A stretch of 64,000 nucleotides of DNA from Sinotaia quadrata (lineage: Eukaryota > Mollusca > Gastropoda > Architaenioglossa > Viviparidae): NCBI GenBank assembly GCA_028829895.1, contig CM054179.1, positions 75,674,544 to 75,738,543 of the forward strand, read 5' to 3'. A model generated the notes under the pieces. The model was given only the letters and a program-made list of their open reading frames with translations. It was not told where the DNA came from and made no database searches. The position numbers and the translations under genes are program-made. Shown here piece after piece: positions 37,470-49,025 of the stretch. Position 1 is the stretch's first letter; each line of letters opens with the position of its first letter.

Positions 37470-38236
37470 GAAAAAATATGCTCCAATGTCAAGGACAAAA
37501 ATGTCCTAATGTCAAGGACAAAATATGTCCAAATAGCAAGGACAAAATATGTCCCAATGTCAAGGACAAAATATGTCCAAATAGAAAGGACAAAATATGC
37601 CCCAATGTCAAGGACAAAATATGCCCCAATAGCAAGAAAAAATATGTCCCAATGTCAAGGACAAAATATGTCCCAATAGCAAGGGCAAAATATGTCCCAA
37701 TAGAAAGGACAAAATATGTCCAAATATCAAGGACAAAATATGCCCCAATGTCAAGGACAAAATATGTCCCAATAGCAAGGACAAAATATGTCCCAATAGC
37801 AAGGACAAAATATGTCCCAATAGCAAGGACAAAATATGCCCTTATAGCAAGAACAAAATATGCCCCAATAGCAAGAACAAAATAAGCCCCAATAACAAGA
37901 ACAATATATGCCCTTATAGCAAGAACAAAATATGCCCCAATAGCAAGGTCAAAATATCCCCCAATAGCACGGACAAAATACATCCCCAGTAGCACGGACA
38001 AAATATGTCCCAGTAGCTTGACAGATAAAATATGTCCCAATGGCATTACGGAGAAAATATACCCAATACCACGGAGAAAATATGCCCCAATAGGCAATAG
38101 CATGGACAAAATGTGCCCCAATAGAACGGACAAAATATGTCCCAGCAGCATGGACAAAATATGCCCTAATAGCACGGACAAAATATGCTCCAATAGCATG
38201 GACAAAATATGCCCCAATAGCACGGACAAAATATAA
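37470..38236. repeat. 24-bp minisatellite, about 30 copies
   Basis: The unit is AAGGACAAAATATGTCCCAA plus TAGC. The period is a multiple of three, so the array translates as an eight-residue repeat in every stop-free frame (KDKICPNS on plus; GHILSLLL-like on minus). This explains the long overlapping open frames on both strands. Copies vary at about one position in six, and no start, splice or promoter context points to a gene. Confidence 0.93.
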
Positions 38237-38636
38237 TTATATTTAATTATAATTATTGACACAGTCCTGGTCAAAGTATTTTGTATACAGATTGAATGCT
38301 CTACAGTTTGTTTCTCCTCTGTACGTTCAGATTATTACCATTGCAGGAACATAAAATTCTTTAATTTTTCCTCAGAATGTGAACAATGAAGACCATTTCA
38401 AAAAGAACAATTTTAATGACTATGCTGGTTTGCTGCAGTGAAGACCAAGTTTCTGTTTTAACAGACAGTAACCTAAACCAGCATAGCTAGTTTCAGTCTG
38501 CTTTCTGTTTTTCTCATTTAGCTTGCAAATTAAAGTGCTTCTTGTTGACAACAAACTGAGATTTGTTAAAAAGAGAATGGTTTATCTAGGATTAGAAAGA
38601 AGATCATGGCCGGGCCATGCAACATGGATGTACTAC

Positions 38637-40373
38637 TGTCACAGGGAACGAGGAACAGAAATTATATTTTATTTCATTTTAAAAAACCGCTAACAAAACT
38701 AGTTGAAGTAACCCGAGTTTTGTTATTTTTCATATGTAGCATGTAACTCCAGTAACGGTCACCTAAGATCTCTTTAGTAGACAGACGTTTGTGACGCAGT
38801 GTGTGTTATTATATCATATTGAATATATATATTAGTTTGTGAAGGATATGTATATTGAACAATTGGGACAATTACGCATGACTGGTCACATGTTGTTTAC
38901 GAGAGAAAAGGCCAGTGCGCATTAGAATTGACCACAGTAAAACTTGCAGCACGGACAGAACTAAATATCTGAGGGCAAAATCGAGTCACAGGGCATAGCT
39001 TCTGGAAGTTTCTGGAAACCTTCTGAAGCTATATAAGAGGCAAAAGGAAGATTTTACTCTCAATGTTGAAAACGTCGATTCGTCTGAAGCCAGTCTAACT
39101 TCATGTATGAATTATCTCATGTACAGAGATTTCATAAAGAAAAGCTGCAAAAATCTCTTTCCATCCTTTTTCCATCCATCTGATGCCATATATTGAGTAA
39201 CGAGGCAAAATTACTTCAGTATAATTGTTGGCAAAGTGGGGAGTTCACTGTCAAGAAAAAACCGATGTATGCGACGCTGGTTGTATGCAGTTAACGACAC
39301 GAGGGACCAATTTGTTCTCCCCCCTGTCTGAGTTGGTTTGACAGTCTATCCCGCAATTGAGAAGGCTAGCACCGAGATAGTCTAACAGATATCCGGATTT
39401 CTACACTCAATAGGATGCGACGACACATCCCACTGGACGACTTCATCCGATAATGCTAAACGTCGTTGGGGTGTCCGTTTCCACGACAACCAAGAAACAA
39501 CAACAATTATCGAGGCTGACAACAGTCAGCTAAATTTCAGATTTCTCCCCAGTGATAATCTGAAAGTGGTGCCTAGATTCTGCAGAATCTTCACCTGTAA
39601 TGCGACGCCGCAATTGCGTCGTGTCTTCGCTTTGAAGTGCCCCTTATAAGTGACGTGTGAGATTACGTCATCTCCTTGGAACTCTGACATTAATAAACGA
39701 GTAATAATTAGCATGGCTAACGCGCACATACTTAACTCTAGGACTCTAAGAATATGAACACTATTATATCATTTGTGAAATACGAACTTTAATGTTAAAA
39801 TTAATGCTTATTTTATATGTGAACTATTGTTAAAGCGGCCCCATTTGCCGCATAAGAATTGTGTAATTAATCTTTTTTTATATTTTGAATTTCATCATTT
39901 TCATCCCCCCTTATTTCCCACAGAGTGTATGACATTGGAAAGTTGAATGTATGATTAATCACTGTGCGAAAGAGTAGTGTCCCTTTTAAATCAGGAAATA
40001 AATAACCTGATTTAACCATTTTTTCAACTCTCTTGTTATTCGTAGTTTTTGAGAGGGACGAAAGAATTTGTATTAGTATTGTTTTGTATCGTTCGTCTGT
40101 TCGTCCATTTATTCACATTCATGATACTTACTCACAACACACACTGCCAATAAAACGTTCCTTGGCATGACATAAATAAACTGGGCCCCACCCAAACATC
40201 AATGGTGTATGTCATGTGTGTCTATGTAACAACCTGACACGACGTAGTACTGGCATATGTCATATGGGCTTTTCTTGGAGGTGCACCGGAGCAGGCCAAA
40301 AATAGACCTCACCCCTTGCATCTCTAACTTCAGCTCGGGTCGGCTTGTAACGAGCCCTCCTAGTTTTGTGACA
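38637..40373 (+). mobile_element. Solo LTR, copy 1 (1737 bp)
   Basis: Ends are TGTCACAGG...TTTGTGACA, an inverted TGTCACA pair with TG/CA termini. The 5-bp target duplication ACTAC occurs at 38632-38636 and 40374-40378. This is the structure of an integrated LTR of a Gypsy- or BEL-like retrotransposon left after recombination between two LTRs. A promoter (heat-shock-like array plus TATATAAG at 39030) lies about 390 bp in, and AATAAA-type signals occur in the 3' part (near 40002 and 40152). Copy 2 at 41303 is about 95% similar by eye. Confidence 0.92.
39000..39037 (+). promoter_or_regulatory. Heat-shock-element-like array and TATA box in solo LTR 1
   Basis: TTC, GAA, TTC and GAA start at 39000, 39005, 39010 and 39015, four alternating nGAAn pentamers in perfect 5-bp register. 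An out-of-register TTCTGAA follows. TATATAAG begins at 39030. This matches the binding site of heat shock factor next to a core promoter. Function is inferred. Confidence 0.65.
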
Positions 40374-41302
40374 ACTACTACTTTTATAATGTTTGGTTAT
40401 TGCTCTTACTATCTGTATTTCATAAGTTGACTTAACACTAGGTCTAAGACTTGATATATTAAAACTTTGGCGGATAATTACTAACTTTATGATCTAGATG
40501 AGTTGACTTGTTAACACTAAGTCTAAGATTTGATATATTACAACTTTGGTGGATAATTACTGACTTTATACATCAAGATGTGAGCCTTGCTGTCAAAACA
40601 GGCACTAGCAATAATAATTATAATCAACTATTGTAACAGTATTACTGAATTCATGTACTGCAGCTCCCCACTAGCAATAATTATCAACTATTGTAACAGT
40701 ATTACTGAATTCATGTAGCGCTGCTCGTCACTAGCAATAATAATCAATTATTGTAACAGTATTACTGAATTCATGTAGCGCTGCTCGTCACTAGCAATAA
40801 TAATCAACTATTGTAATAGTAATATTGAATTCATAAAAGTGGCTCGCCACTAGCAATAATAAACTCTTGTAACAATCATACTGAATTCATGTAACTCTGT
40901 TCACTCCTGATCGTCAGGGAGACTGTTGGTGGATAGCCCATTCTCCTTTTGTAAAACTTCGCAGTTGTAGTCCGGATTGATGATGCAAAGATTATAATCC
41001 CAGTACCTTTGGCCTGGTGTCAGGGTATTTATAAATCTTGCATGGATCCCATCAATAAATATTTTTTATTTTTTATTTTTTAAAAGAAAGGAATAAAAAA
41101 TTTAGATGTAAGAAATGATTAGAAAACAAAATCTAAATGTAGATGCAAAAGGCAGTTTAACAAGGTCTATACAGATGTTGGTACCCCCTAAATACGTGTA
41201 TCTAGGACGGACAACAATTTGAGGACGTCACTTCCGGTAACTCGTATTGAGCCCCCAGAGGAAACAATTCCTCACAGATAAGACAGGACAGACAGATAAG
41301 AC
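40374..41302. other. Spacer between the two solo LTRs, with tandem repeats
   Basis: Two diverged copies of an approximately 80-bp unit (about 40430-40585, AACACTAAGTCTAAGA...TTTGATATATTA) are followed by four to five copies of an approximately 65-bp unit (40590-40890, ATTGTAACAGTATTACTGAA with TTCATGTA). The two LTRs have separate target duplications, so this is host DNA and not the interior of one element. Confidence 0.75.
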
Positions 41303-43042
41303 TGTCACAGGAAATGAGGGACAGAAATTATATTTTATTTCATTTTAAAAAAACGCTAACAAAACTAGTTGAAGTAACCCGAGTTTTGTTATTTTTCATA
41401 TGTAGCATGAAATTCCAGTAACGGTCACCTAAGATCTCTTTAGTAGACAGACGTTCGTGACGCAGTGTGTGTTAATTATCATATTGAATATATATATTAG
41501 TTTGTGAAAGATATGTATATTGAACAATTGGGACAATTGCGCAGTACGAGTCACATGTTGTTTACGAGAGAATAGGCCAGTGCGCATTAGAATTGACCAC
41601 AGAAAGACGTTCAGCATGGACAGCACTTAAATATCCAAGGGAAAAATTGAGTCACACGGCATAGCTCCTGGAAATTTCTGGAAACTTCAGTGAAGCTATA
41701 TAAGAGGCAAAAGGAAGACTTTATTCTCAATGTTGAAAACGTCGATTCGTCTGAAGCCAGTCTAACTTCACGTATGAATTATCTCATGTACAGAGATTTC
41801 ATAAAGGAAAGCTGCAAGAATCTCTTTCCATCCGCGTTTTCCATCCGTCTGATGCCATATATTGAGTAATGAGGCAAAATTACTCAGTATAATTGTTGGC
41901 AAAGTGGAAAGTTCACTGTCAAGAAAAAGCCGATGTATGCAACGCTGGTTGTGTGCAGTTAACGACACGAGGGACCAATTTGTTCTTCCCCCTGTCTGAG
42001 AGTTTGGTTTGACACGTCTATCCCGCAAATTGAGAAGGCTAGCACCGAGATAAATCTTACAGATATCCGGATTTCTACACTCAATGTAATGCGACGACAC
42101 ATCCCACTGGACGACTCCATCTGATAATGCTAAACGTCGTTGAGGTGTCCGTTTCCACGACAACCAAGAAACAACGACAGTTATCGAGGCTGACAACAGT
42201 CAGCTAAATTTCAGATTTCTCCCCAGTGATAATCTGAAAGTGGTGCCTAGATTCTGCAGAATCTTCACCTGTAATGCGACGCCTCAATTGCGTCGTGGTC
42301 TTCCTTTGAAGTGCCGCTTATAAGTGACGTGTGAGATTACGTCATCTCCTTGGAACTCTGACATTAATAGTGAGTAATAATTAGCACGGCTAACGCGCAC
42401 ATACTTAACTCTAGGACTCTAAGAAAATGAACACTATTATATCGTTTGTGAAATACGAACTGTAATGTTAAAATTAATGCTTATTCTATATGTCAACTAT
42501 TGTTAAAGCGGCCCCATTTGCCGCATAAGAATTGTGTAATTAATCTTTATTTTATATTTTGAATTTCATCATTTTCATCTCCCCTTATTTCCCACAGAGT
42601 GTATGACATTGGAAAGTTGAATGAATGATTAATCACTGTGCGAAAGAGTAGTGCCCCTTTTAAATCGGGAAATAAATAACCTGATTTAAACATCTTTCAA
42701 CTCTCTTGTTATTCATAGTTTTTGAGAGGGACGAAAGAATTTGTACTATTGTTTTGCACCGTTCGTCTGTTCGTCCATTTATTCACATTCATGATACACA
42801 CTCACAACACACACCGCCAATAAAACGTTCCTTGGCATGACATTAATAAACTGGGCCCCACCCAAACATCAATGGTGTATGTCATGTGTGTCTATGTAAC
42901 AACTTGACGCGACGTAGTACTGGCATACGTCACACGGGCTTTTCTTGGAGGTGCACCGGAGCAGGCCAAAAATAGACTTCACCCCTTGCATCTCTAACTT
43001 CAGCTCGGGGTCGGCTTGTAACAAGCCCTCCCGTTTGTGACA
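41303..43042 (+). mobile_element. Solo LTR, copy 2 (1740 bp)
   Basis: It has the same ends as copy 1 (TGTCACAGG...TTTGTGACA) and its own 5-bp target duplication AAGAC at 41298-41302 and 43043-43047. Promoter and polyadenylation-like signals sit at the same relative places. A 142-codon minus-strand frame (41768-42196) is broken in copy 1 by indels, so it is not treated as a gene. Confidence 0.92.
41671..41704 (+). promoter_or_regulatory. Heat-shock-element-like array and TATA box in solo LTR 2
   Basis: GAA, TTC, GAA and TTC start at 41671, 41676, 41681 and 41686 in 5-bp register, and TATATAAG follows at about 41697. Copy 1 has the same register shifted by one unit. The ancestral LTR probably had at least five units. 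Confidence 0.65.
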
Positions 43043-43047
43043 AAGAC

Positions 43048-45030
43048 AAAGACAGACTCAAGACAGACGTTAGACGGACGATGACAATTATAAAATCATA
43101 TTAGACAAGAACGACAATGAATTTGACACAACGCTAATGAAAATTTAACAATAAACTTTATAAAACATTTAAGGAAAATAAAATTAAAAAAATAACAATA
43201 AGAGAAGAACAGTTAACAATATAGTAGTTATTGATTACCCAACCCCAAATTACAAATATAAGTCCTAACTGAATCAGGGAATTACTAGCCTCCCCTAACG
43301 AAAGTGATTTTTAATGTCAGTTTTCCCTTTTCTGCCTTATCTTCTTTCCTACACGAGTTTCAATCTCAGTTTCAGTCACAATACACGTATATCTGTATAT
43401 GCACTCAGTTCAATGTCTATGTGCGCTGTACTTAGCTTATAGCTCAAGCAAGTTGAAAGGGTCAACACAGTGTTGAATTCTTGCAATGCAAACTTTCCAC
43501 AAAGGCAGGCCCTTGAATAGCAAGATGGCTCCGCCCCTTTTCACTTCCTTCAAACAACCCGCAGGATCCGTCGTCTGCTATGACCGGTCTGGCGGTTGTG
43601 ACTTTTGATTCTGTAATTTAATAATTAAGGCAGTGTAAGTAACTGCTGACTACAAAATAAAGTGTATAAGTCCTAATGGCTATTAACTTCCCTGAGCACA
43701 TTGGCACTAAGCTGAAAGAGAAGGTATAATTAAAATACATGAATTATCCTCACACATTCTATTATTATTTTACCAAGTTTTTGCAAAATTTAAAGTCAGC
43801 CACACATACCTTTCTTGTTCCGAAACCCAAGAATCAAATGTAATCTGGATGGAGTACCATATCCTTCCTTTAGGTATCTTGTACTCAGTCTTTCTGACTT
43901 TTGAAATTTCCATAAAATCTCTGGGACTGCTCCTGCGCATTCTAAAAGGCGCGGATTGTTCTGAGCAAGTGGCGAGAATTAGCTAAGCCCAACTATATAA
44001 ACTATATATAAAGGCTTCCCATTTTACCATTATTTCCTTGAGACTAACCCTTCCCTCTATGTTAGCTACAAGTGACCCTTTGATCCCCAACCGTTTCCTG
44101 TATTCTAGCCCATAGCTCAGTGTGAGACTAACCATTCCCCCCTATCATTAGCTACAAGTGACCCTTTGATCCCCAACCGTTTCCTGTACTCTAGTCCTGG
44201 GTGGTCAGTCTTGTAATTCTAATATTCTGCTAGTGTCTTGGTTAAATGCTTTGAATGTGTATTTTGTACTGTGTTTACTATACACCTTATGTATCTAGAT
44301 TTTATTATTTTAATTTTCAAATGTTTAATGGAGTGATGCCAGGCTAAGTTTTGCTTTTGCCTGACAACAGACATATGACATACTTGTTGCATTGTAAGAC
44401 ATGATGTTTTTCTGGGTTAAGAGGTAAGCTAGTTAAGGTTGTGAGCACTTACCAAGTGGATGTCCGTGTAAGTCTGAAAACATTTTGTTTGAATGATAAG
44501 CCAAAAGGCTTGAAAAAAGAGCGCATGAGATTTTTTTAAGGAAATCAGTAGACTATTGTTACAGATTTGCTTCCGCCTTGGTTTTTGCTGAACGGAAGGT
44601 ACTGTTGCATTTACAATATTTTATGATTAATAATTTTGTGTAAAATGTAATCATGATAAATTGTCATGTATAATTAATTCACATTCATTTCAGGTTTGTG
44701 AGATTGTGCTCAGAGAAATGATTAACTTTTATATGAGCAATAGGGGAGGCTAGCCTTTCTTTGATAGGTATTATGAGCATTGTGCTAGGTGTATTTTGTA
44801 ATTGATTGCTGTTTTATTTTCTTTACTTGTTTAATTTTCTTTTATATAAATTAGGACTGCAGAAATTACTGATTAATCATTAATTTTTATTAATGATTAA
44901 TTTTTTTTTAACGATTAATCAAAAACTTTTCTCACATCACTTATACAAATGAACCGTTAGTTTAAAAGCGGAGAAATATAAACAAATTTCTGGATGTTTA
45001 CATGAACATTTTGGTTTTAAAGTATTGACT
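43048..45030. other. Intergenic DNA without a recognised gene
   Basis: A direct duplication of 84 bp lies at about 44038-44205 (AGCTACAAGTGACCCTTTGA in both units). TATATAAACTATATATAAAGG (about 43993-44013) is TATA-like but no transcript can be assigned. The rest is AT-rich and featureless to me. Confidence 0.6.
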
Positions 45031-45620
45031 GATGGAAATATTGAAAATGCTGAAAAGGTTTATTGCGTTCATTGTGATAAATAGTTTGCCTACCATGGTT
45101 CTAACACCTCACTTACTTACCATCTCCAAAACAAACATCCACTACAGCTTCAGAAACTTCAGTTTAATTACCACCTCCAAAACAAACATCCACTACAATA
45201 TCAGAAAGTTCAGCTGAGATGGTCTATTGCAGCATCGTCACCTACTTCGAAGCAGGCTACTTTGAGTCACTTTTGTCATCTGTCTGATCGTCCAGTGAGT
45301 GCTGCATTACAACATGATATTCAAGTATCACTTGTACTTAGACTCTTAGAGTCACTTTGTCGTCCTTCTGATCGTCCAGTGAGTGCTGCATTACAACATG
45401 ATATTCAAGTATCACTTGCAAACTGGATTGCTAGTAGTGGCAGACCAATATCAATAGTAGATGATGGCCTTCAACAAGTATCACTTGCAAACTGGATTGC
45501 TAGTAGTGGCAGACCAATATCAATAGTAGATGACGGCCTTCAACAAGTATTACAGACAGTATTGCAAAATGATGTATATAAGCTACCTTCCCACTGCACT
45601 CTTTCGTTCCTGGTTTGGAT
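45030..45620 (+). pseudogene. hAT/ZBED transposase N-terminal fragment with three in-frame duplications
   Basis: The frame starts near NIENAEKVYCVHCDK and includes a BED-type finger (CVHC...YHLQNKH). WIASSGRPISIVDDGLQ and VYKLPSHCTLS follow, typical of the segment after the BED finger in hAT transposases. A TAG stop interrupts the finger (at about 45083). Three tandem duplications, of 51 bp (around 45124-45225), 84 bp (45284-45451) and 69 bp (45411-45548), all preserve the frame. The match ends at about 45610, so the catalytic domain is missing. Confidence 0.75.
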
Positions 45621-45720
45621 TGTGTGTGAATCTTGTGGAGTTGTACCTTAGTCTATAAATAGATCTATTGTGTGTGAATCTTATGGAGTTGTACCTTAGT
45701 TTATAAGTTTCTCTATTGTG
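45620..45720. repeat. Short direct duplication
   Basis: TGTGTGTGAATCTTGTGGAG and GTTGTACCTTAGT occur twice, about 49 bp apart, next to the end of the BED-finger fragment. Confidence 0.8.
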
Positions 45721-45749
45721 GGTTATGTTAGTTAATTGGGGATGAATTG

Positions 45750-46490
45750 GGGCGTGGTTCTTTCTTTTGTATATTTATTTGATTAGTGCATTTATTTTTG
45801 CTCTGTGTGTGTGTTGGTGCATTTAGAGACATTCCATGTTTGCTGACGTATTTTGCTCTCGTCTGCTGTCCCCTATCGTTCCCTGATATGTTTGGGGATC
45901 CATAGTAGTCATGTTTTTATGTCTTTTTTTTTCTCCCAGTGTGGTTATGTATTTATATATTTTTGGTGATTTGTGTCTTATTGGGTGGGTAATTGTTGCT
46001 TATGTTAATGATATTAATTCTGCTGTTAGGATTGAGTGAATTCTTTCAGCTTGTATGTATTTGTGGGTGGGTGTGATGCTGCCCCTGTTTGTCTTTTGGA
46101 TCCATCAGTATATAGGTAGCAGTGGTTGGGATAATTTTTATTTATGTTCTAGTGCATTTTTTTGCCTAAGGGCGGGTTACTGTATTTTGTTTTGTTGTTG
46201 TTTGAGTAAAGTCTATAATTGGGAGGTTGAATGTCTGGGGGATTGTGATTTTGTGTTATGGTCTTCTGTGTTAAGTGAGTTTAGATTGCGTTCTTTTAGT
46301 AATTTTTTGTTAATTGGTATTGGGGTAGTTTATTTTCTGTCCATTTGTTTGATTTTCGATTTTTTGCTTTCTGCATGTTGCATCCTTTTTATCCCATTTC
46401 TTGTTCTGGAGGTAGTTTGTGGGGAGGTTGCACCCATGTTGTATTCTATTGGCCCACTGCTTGAGCGTTTGTTTGTCTCTTCTTTCTATT
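45750..46490 (-). pseudogene. LINE fragment with decayed RNase H domain
   Basis: The minus strand reads YLYTDGSKRQTGAAS (about 46115-46075), then after a frameshift HSILTAELISLTYA (about 46035-46000), then a WIPKHI...GNDR-like stretch and YVSKHGMSLNAPTHTQSK (about 45870-45795). This is the order of the RNase H domain at the end of some LINE polyproteins. Stops and frameshifts are frequent. The long plus-strand frame at 46055-46492 is the shadow of this A-rich sequence. Confidence 0.65.
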
Positions 46491-46676
46491 AGTGTTAGGT
46501 GTCTTGTTTATATAGTTTTTCATATTTTGTGTTTGTGTGTGTGTTTGTGCTTAATCTAAAAGCTTTATTTTGTATTGTTTGTAAATGTTTTATTTTGGAG
46601 TTATTTGTGGTTGTGTATGTTGTGTTTCCATAGTCTATGACTGAATATATTAGAGTCCTTGTGCATGTTAATAAGG

Positions 46677-46679
46677 TAA

Positions 46680-46744
<65 letters not shown>

Positions 46745-46756
46745 TGTGTGTGTATT
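46677..46756. repeat. (GT)n microsatellite
   Basis: About 38 GT units with a single interruption. The open CVCV and HTHT frames here are artefacts of it. Confidence 0.95.
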
Positions 46757-47027
46757 CTTCGTGAGAAGAGAGAGAAAAGGGTGAAAGGTGAGAAAAAGCA
46801 AACAAGAAATATACATTTCTAATTTTATTCTAATTTAAACTCGAATTTTCCAAGTATACGACTAGTCAAAATATACATATAACGCTAAATAATTTTGAAT
46901 ATGTTTATTTTCAAAAAGCAATAATAAAACAATTTTGGGGGTATTTTTTGTTAATGCATAAACACTTTCTTTCTAGTCAAATTGCTCGCATTCAAAAAGA
47001 AACTAATGTTTGTAGGTAGATAGTTAG

Positions 47028-47250
<223 letters not shown>

Positions 47251-47525
47251 TAGGAAATTTCAGCTGTGGCAGAACAAAGCAATTTATTGACAACAGAGAC
47301 ATTCATTACTAATGACACATCACAAATGCAAATATATTTTTGAAGTAAACAACTCAGGTGGATAATCTCCTAGAAATTGCTGATGCAATCCAAACCAGTA
47401 AAATATATCGTGAACTTTGTTGAACCAGAGACAAAGAGTTCAGTGAGTCTGACATTTTTTTTTAAAGTGTTACAATTCTTAAACATTCATACTTATTGCA
47501 CTGTCCTCAAATGTGTCTAGACTAA

Positions 47526-47704
47526 GACGTCATCATTACACATTGAAATAGTGAAATAAATTAAGGCGAGTGTCTAAATACAATAAATTAGGCTGATAGT
47601 GGTCAAAAGAACCATGACGTCATCATTACACACTGAAATAGTGCAATAAAGTGAGGCGAGTGTCTAAATACAATAAATTAGGCTGATAGTGGTCAAAAGA
47701 ACCA
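47526..47704. repeat. 90-bp tandem duplication of the gene B 3' end
   Basis: GACGTCATCATTACACA begins at 47526 and again at 47616. Each unit continues, on the minus strand, back through GGTTCTTTTGACCACTATC and the terminal TTGTATTTAG stop. The unit next to the gene codes for the last residues of gene B. The distal unit lies in the 3' untranslated region. Each unit carries a CRE-like GACGTCAT. Confidence 0.9.
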
Positions 47705-47824
47705 TGATGGAGGACTGAAGCTTTTTGCCGCCACCGCCACCGCCACCGCCATCGCCACCGCCACCGCCATCGCCATCGCCATCGCCACCGGCACCGCCAT
47801 CGCCACCCTCAAACTCTTTCAAAT
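47664..47824 (-). CDS. Gene B exon 4: Gly/Asp repeat spacer, GPI-type tail and stop
   Basis: The acceptor TGATTTTCAG joins in phase 1 (G|AT = Asp). LKEFE is followed by about 26 Gly and Asp residues (one Ala) from GGC/GGT/GAT triplets. Then come KKLQSS, a 14-residue hydrophobic end (IMVLLTTISLIYCI) and TAG. The short hydrophobic terminus after a small-residue region is the form of a GPI-attachment signal. The last codons and the following DNA are duplicated downstream as a 90-bp unit. Confidence 0.82.
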
Positions 47825-48936
47825 CTGAAAATCAGAACAAACAAGAATTTAATTAATGAAATGCATATACTGAAAAGCCTAATAAGAAATTAAATTGTTT
47901 CCATACTGTCATTTCTATATTTAATTTATTTTTTAAAAACTTTCAATGTATAGACATTTACCAAAATTATCTTGATGGCCGCCGTTTGGACATGTAGCAG
48001 ATATTACCATTGTTGCCCAAAGAAAAAAATATAACTTAAAGTTTAATAGCTGACAATGTGTAAAGTAAATATTTGTTTTCTTTCAGTCTGAAGTGCATGG
48101 CAGAAGATGGTAATTTATTTGTTGCTAAATATGTGTCTTACTAAAAATAAATGGTTGACATTTTTTCTCTCTTGGACAAGATTTTCTGGTTGAGGCAATT
48201 TTATTTGTTGACTTAACTTATATAACAACTTACTCAACAAAGCAATTTTCAGATTAAGACTAAATTCAACATTTCTAACACAAAAGATTGCATGTCAAAC
48301 AAACAACTACAATCACTGTAGAACACAATGTCCAAACAACATTTTCTATTGCAGTGCGTCCACTATACATTGAAGAAAGAAAAACAATCACTGACACAAC
48401 AAACTGTTATAAGTCTCCGCTCTCTACACGATCACTACTTTTTCCACAGACACAAACTGACAAATTAATCAGAAAAGCACTCAATTTCCTTAGAGAAAAC
48501 AACACATTACACCTTCTCTAAAACATTTAAGCAGTGACTTTAAAAAAAAATAAACTACCAACAAAAACAACACATCTACCATTTGCATTAGAAGGAACTA
48601 GCCACCTCTACATGCACTAACAACTATAATGACGTCATCAGAATAAAGTGACAAGAGGAAATCCACACAAAAGCAAACCGACAACATGCACTGTAACAAC
48701 TATAATGACGTCTTCAGAATTAAGTGACAAGAGGAAATCCACACAAAACAAACCTAGACCGACAACATTAAAATATGGAAAGTCTTTGCGGTTCCTGTGA
48801 GGAAAGAATTTATTGAAAAAACAAACAAACAGTTGTTCGTTGTTTACAATGAAGAAAGAAAAACACTCTTTGACACCACAAATCAGATTTCATTGTTTAT
48901 CTATATACCTAGATTTAGAAAAGATTTAGTTATAAG

Positions 48937-49025
<89 letters not shown>

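Noticed and set aside
37489..38274. 261-codon minus-strand ORF with GHILSLLL repeats
   Set aside because: It comes from the 24-bp minisatellite, open in several frames on both strands, with no promoter, splice or start context.
41768..42196. 142-codon minus-strand ORF in solo LTR copy 2
   Set aside because: The same region in copy 1 has indels that break the frame, and it lies in the transcribed part of an LTR in antisense.
38637..43042. A single LTR retrotransposon with a 0.9-kb interior
   Set aside because: The two LTRs have different target duplications (ACTAC and AAGAC), and the spacer is host-like tandem repeat without a primer site or coding motif.
46055..46492. 145-codon plus-strand hydrophobic ORF
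   Set aside because: It is the antisense shadow of a LINE RNase H fragment; the T-rich strand gives a spurious membrane-like protein.
47957..48010. Possible short gene B exon (TCPNGGHQDNFG then GTAAAT)
   Set aside because: There is no AG acceptor in a usable phase, and exons 3 and 4 already join in frame.
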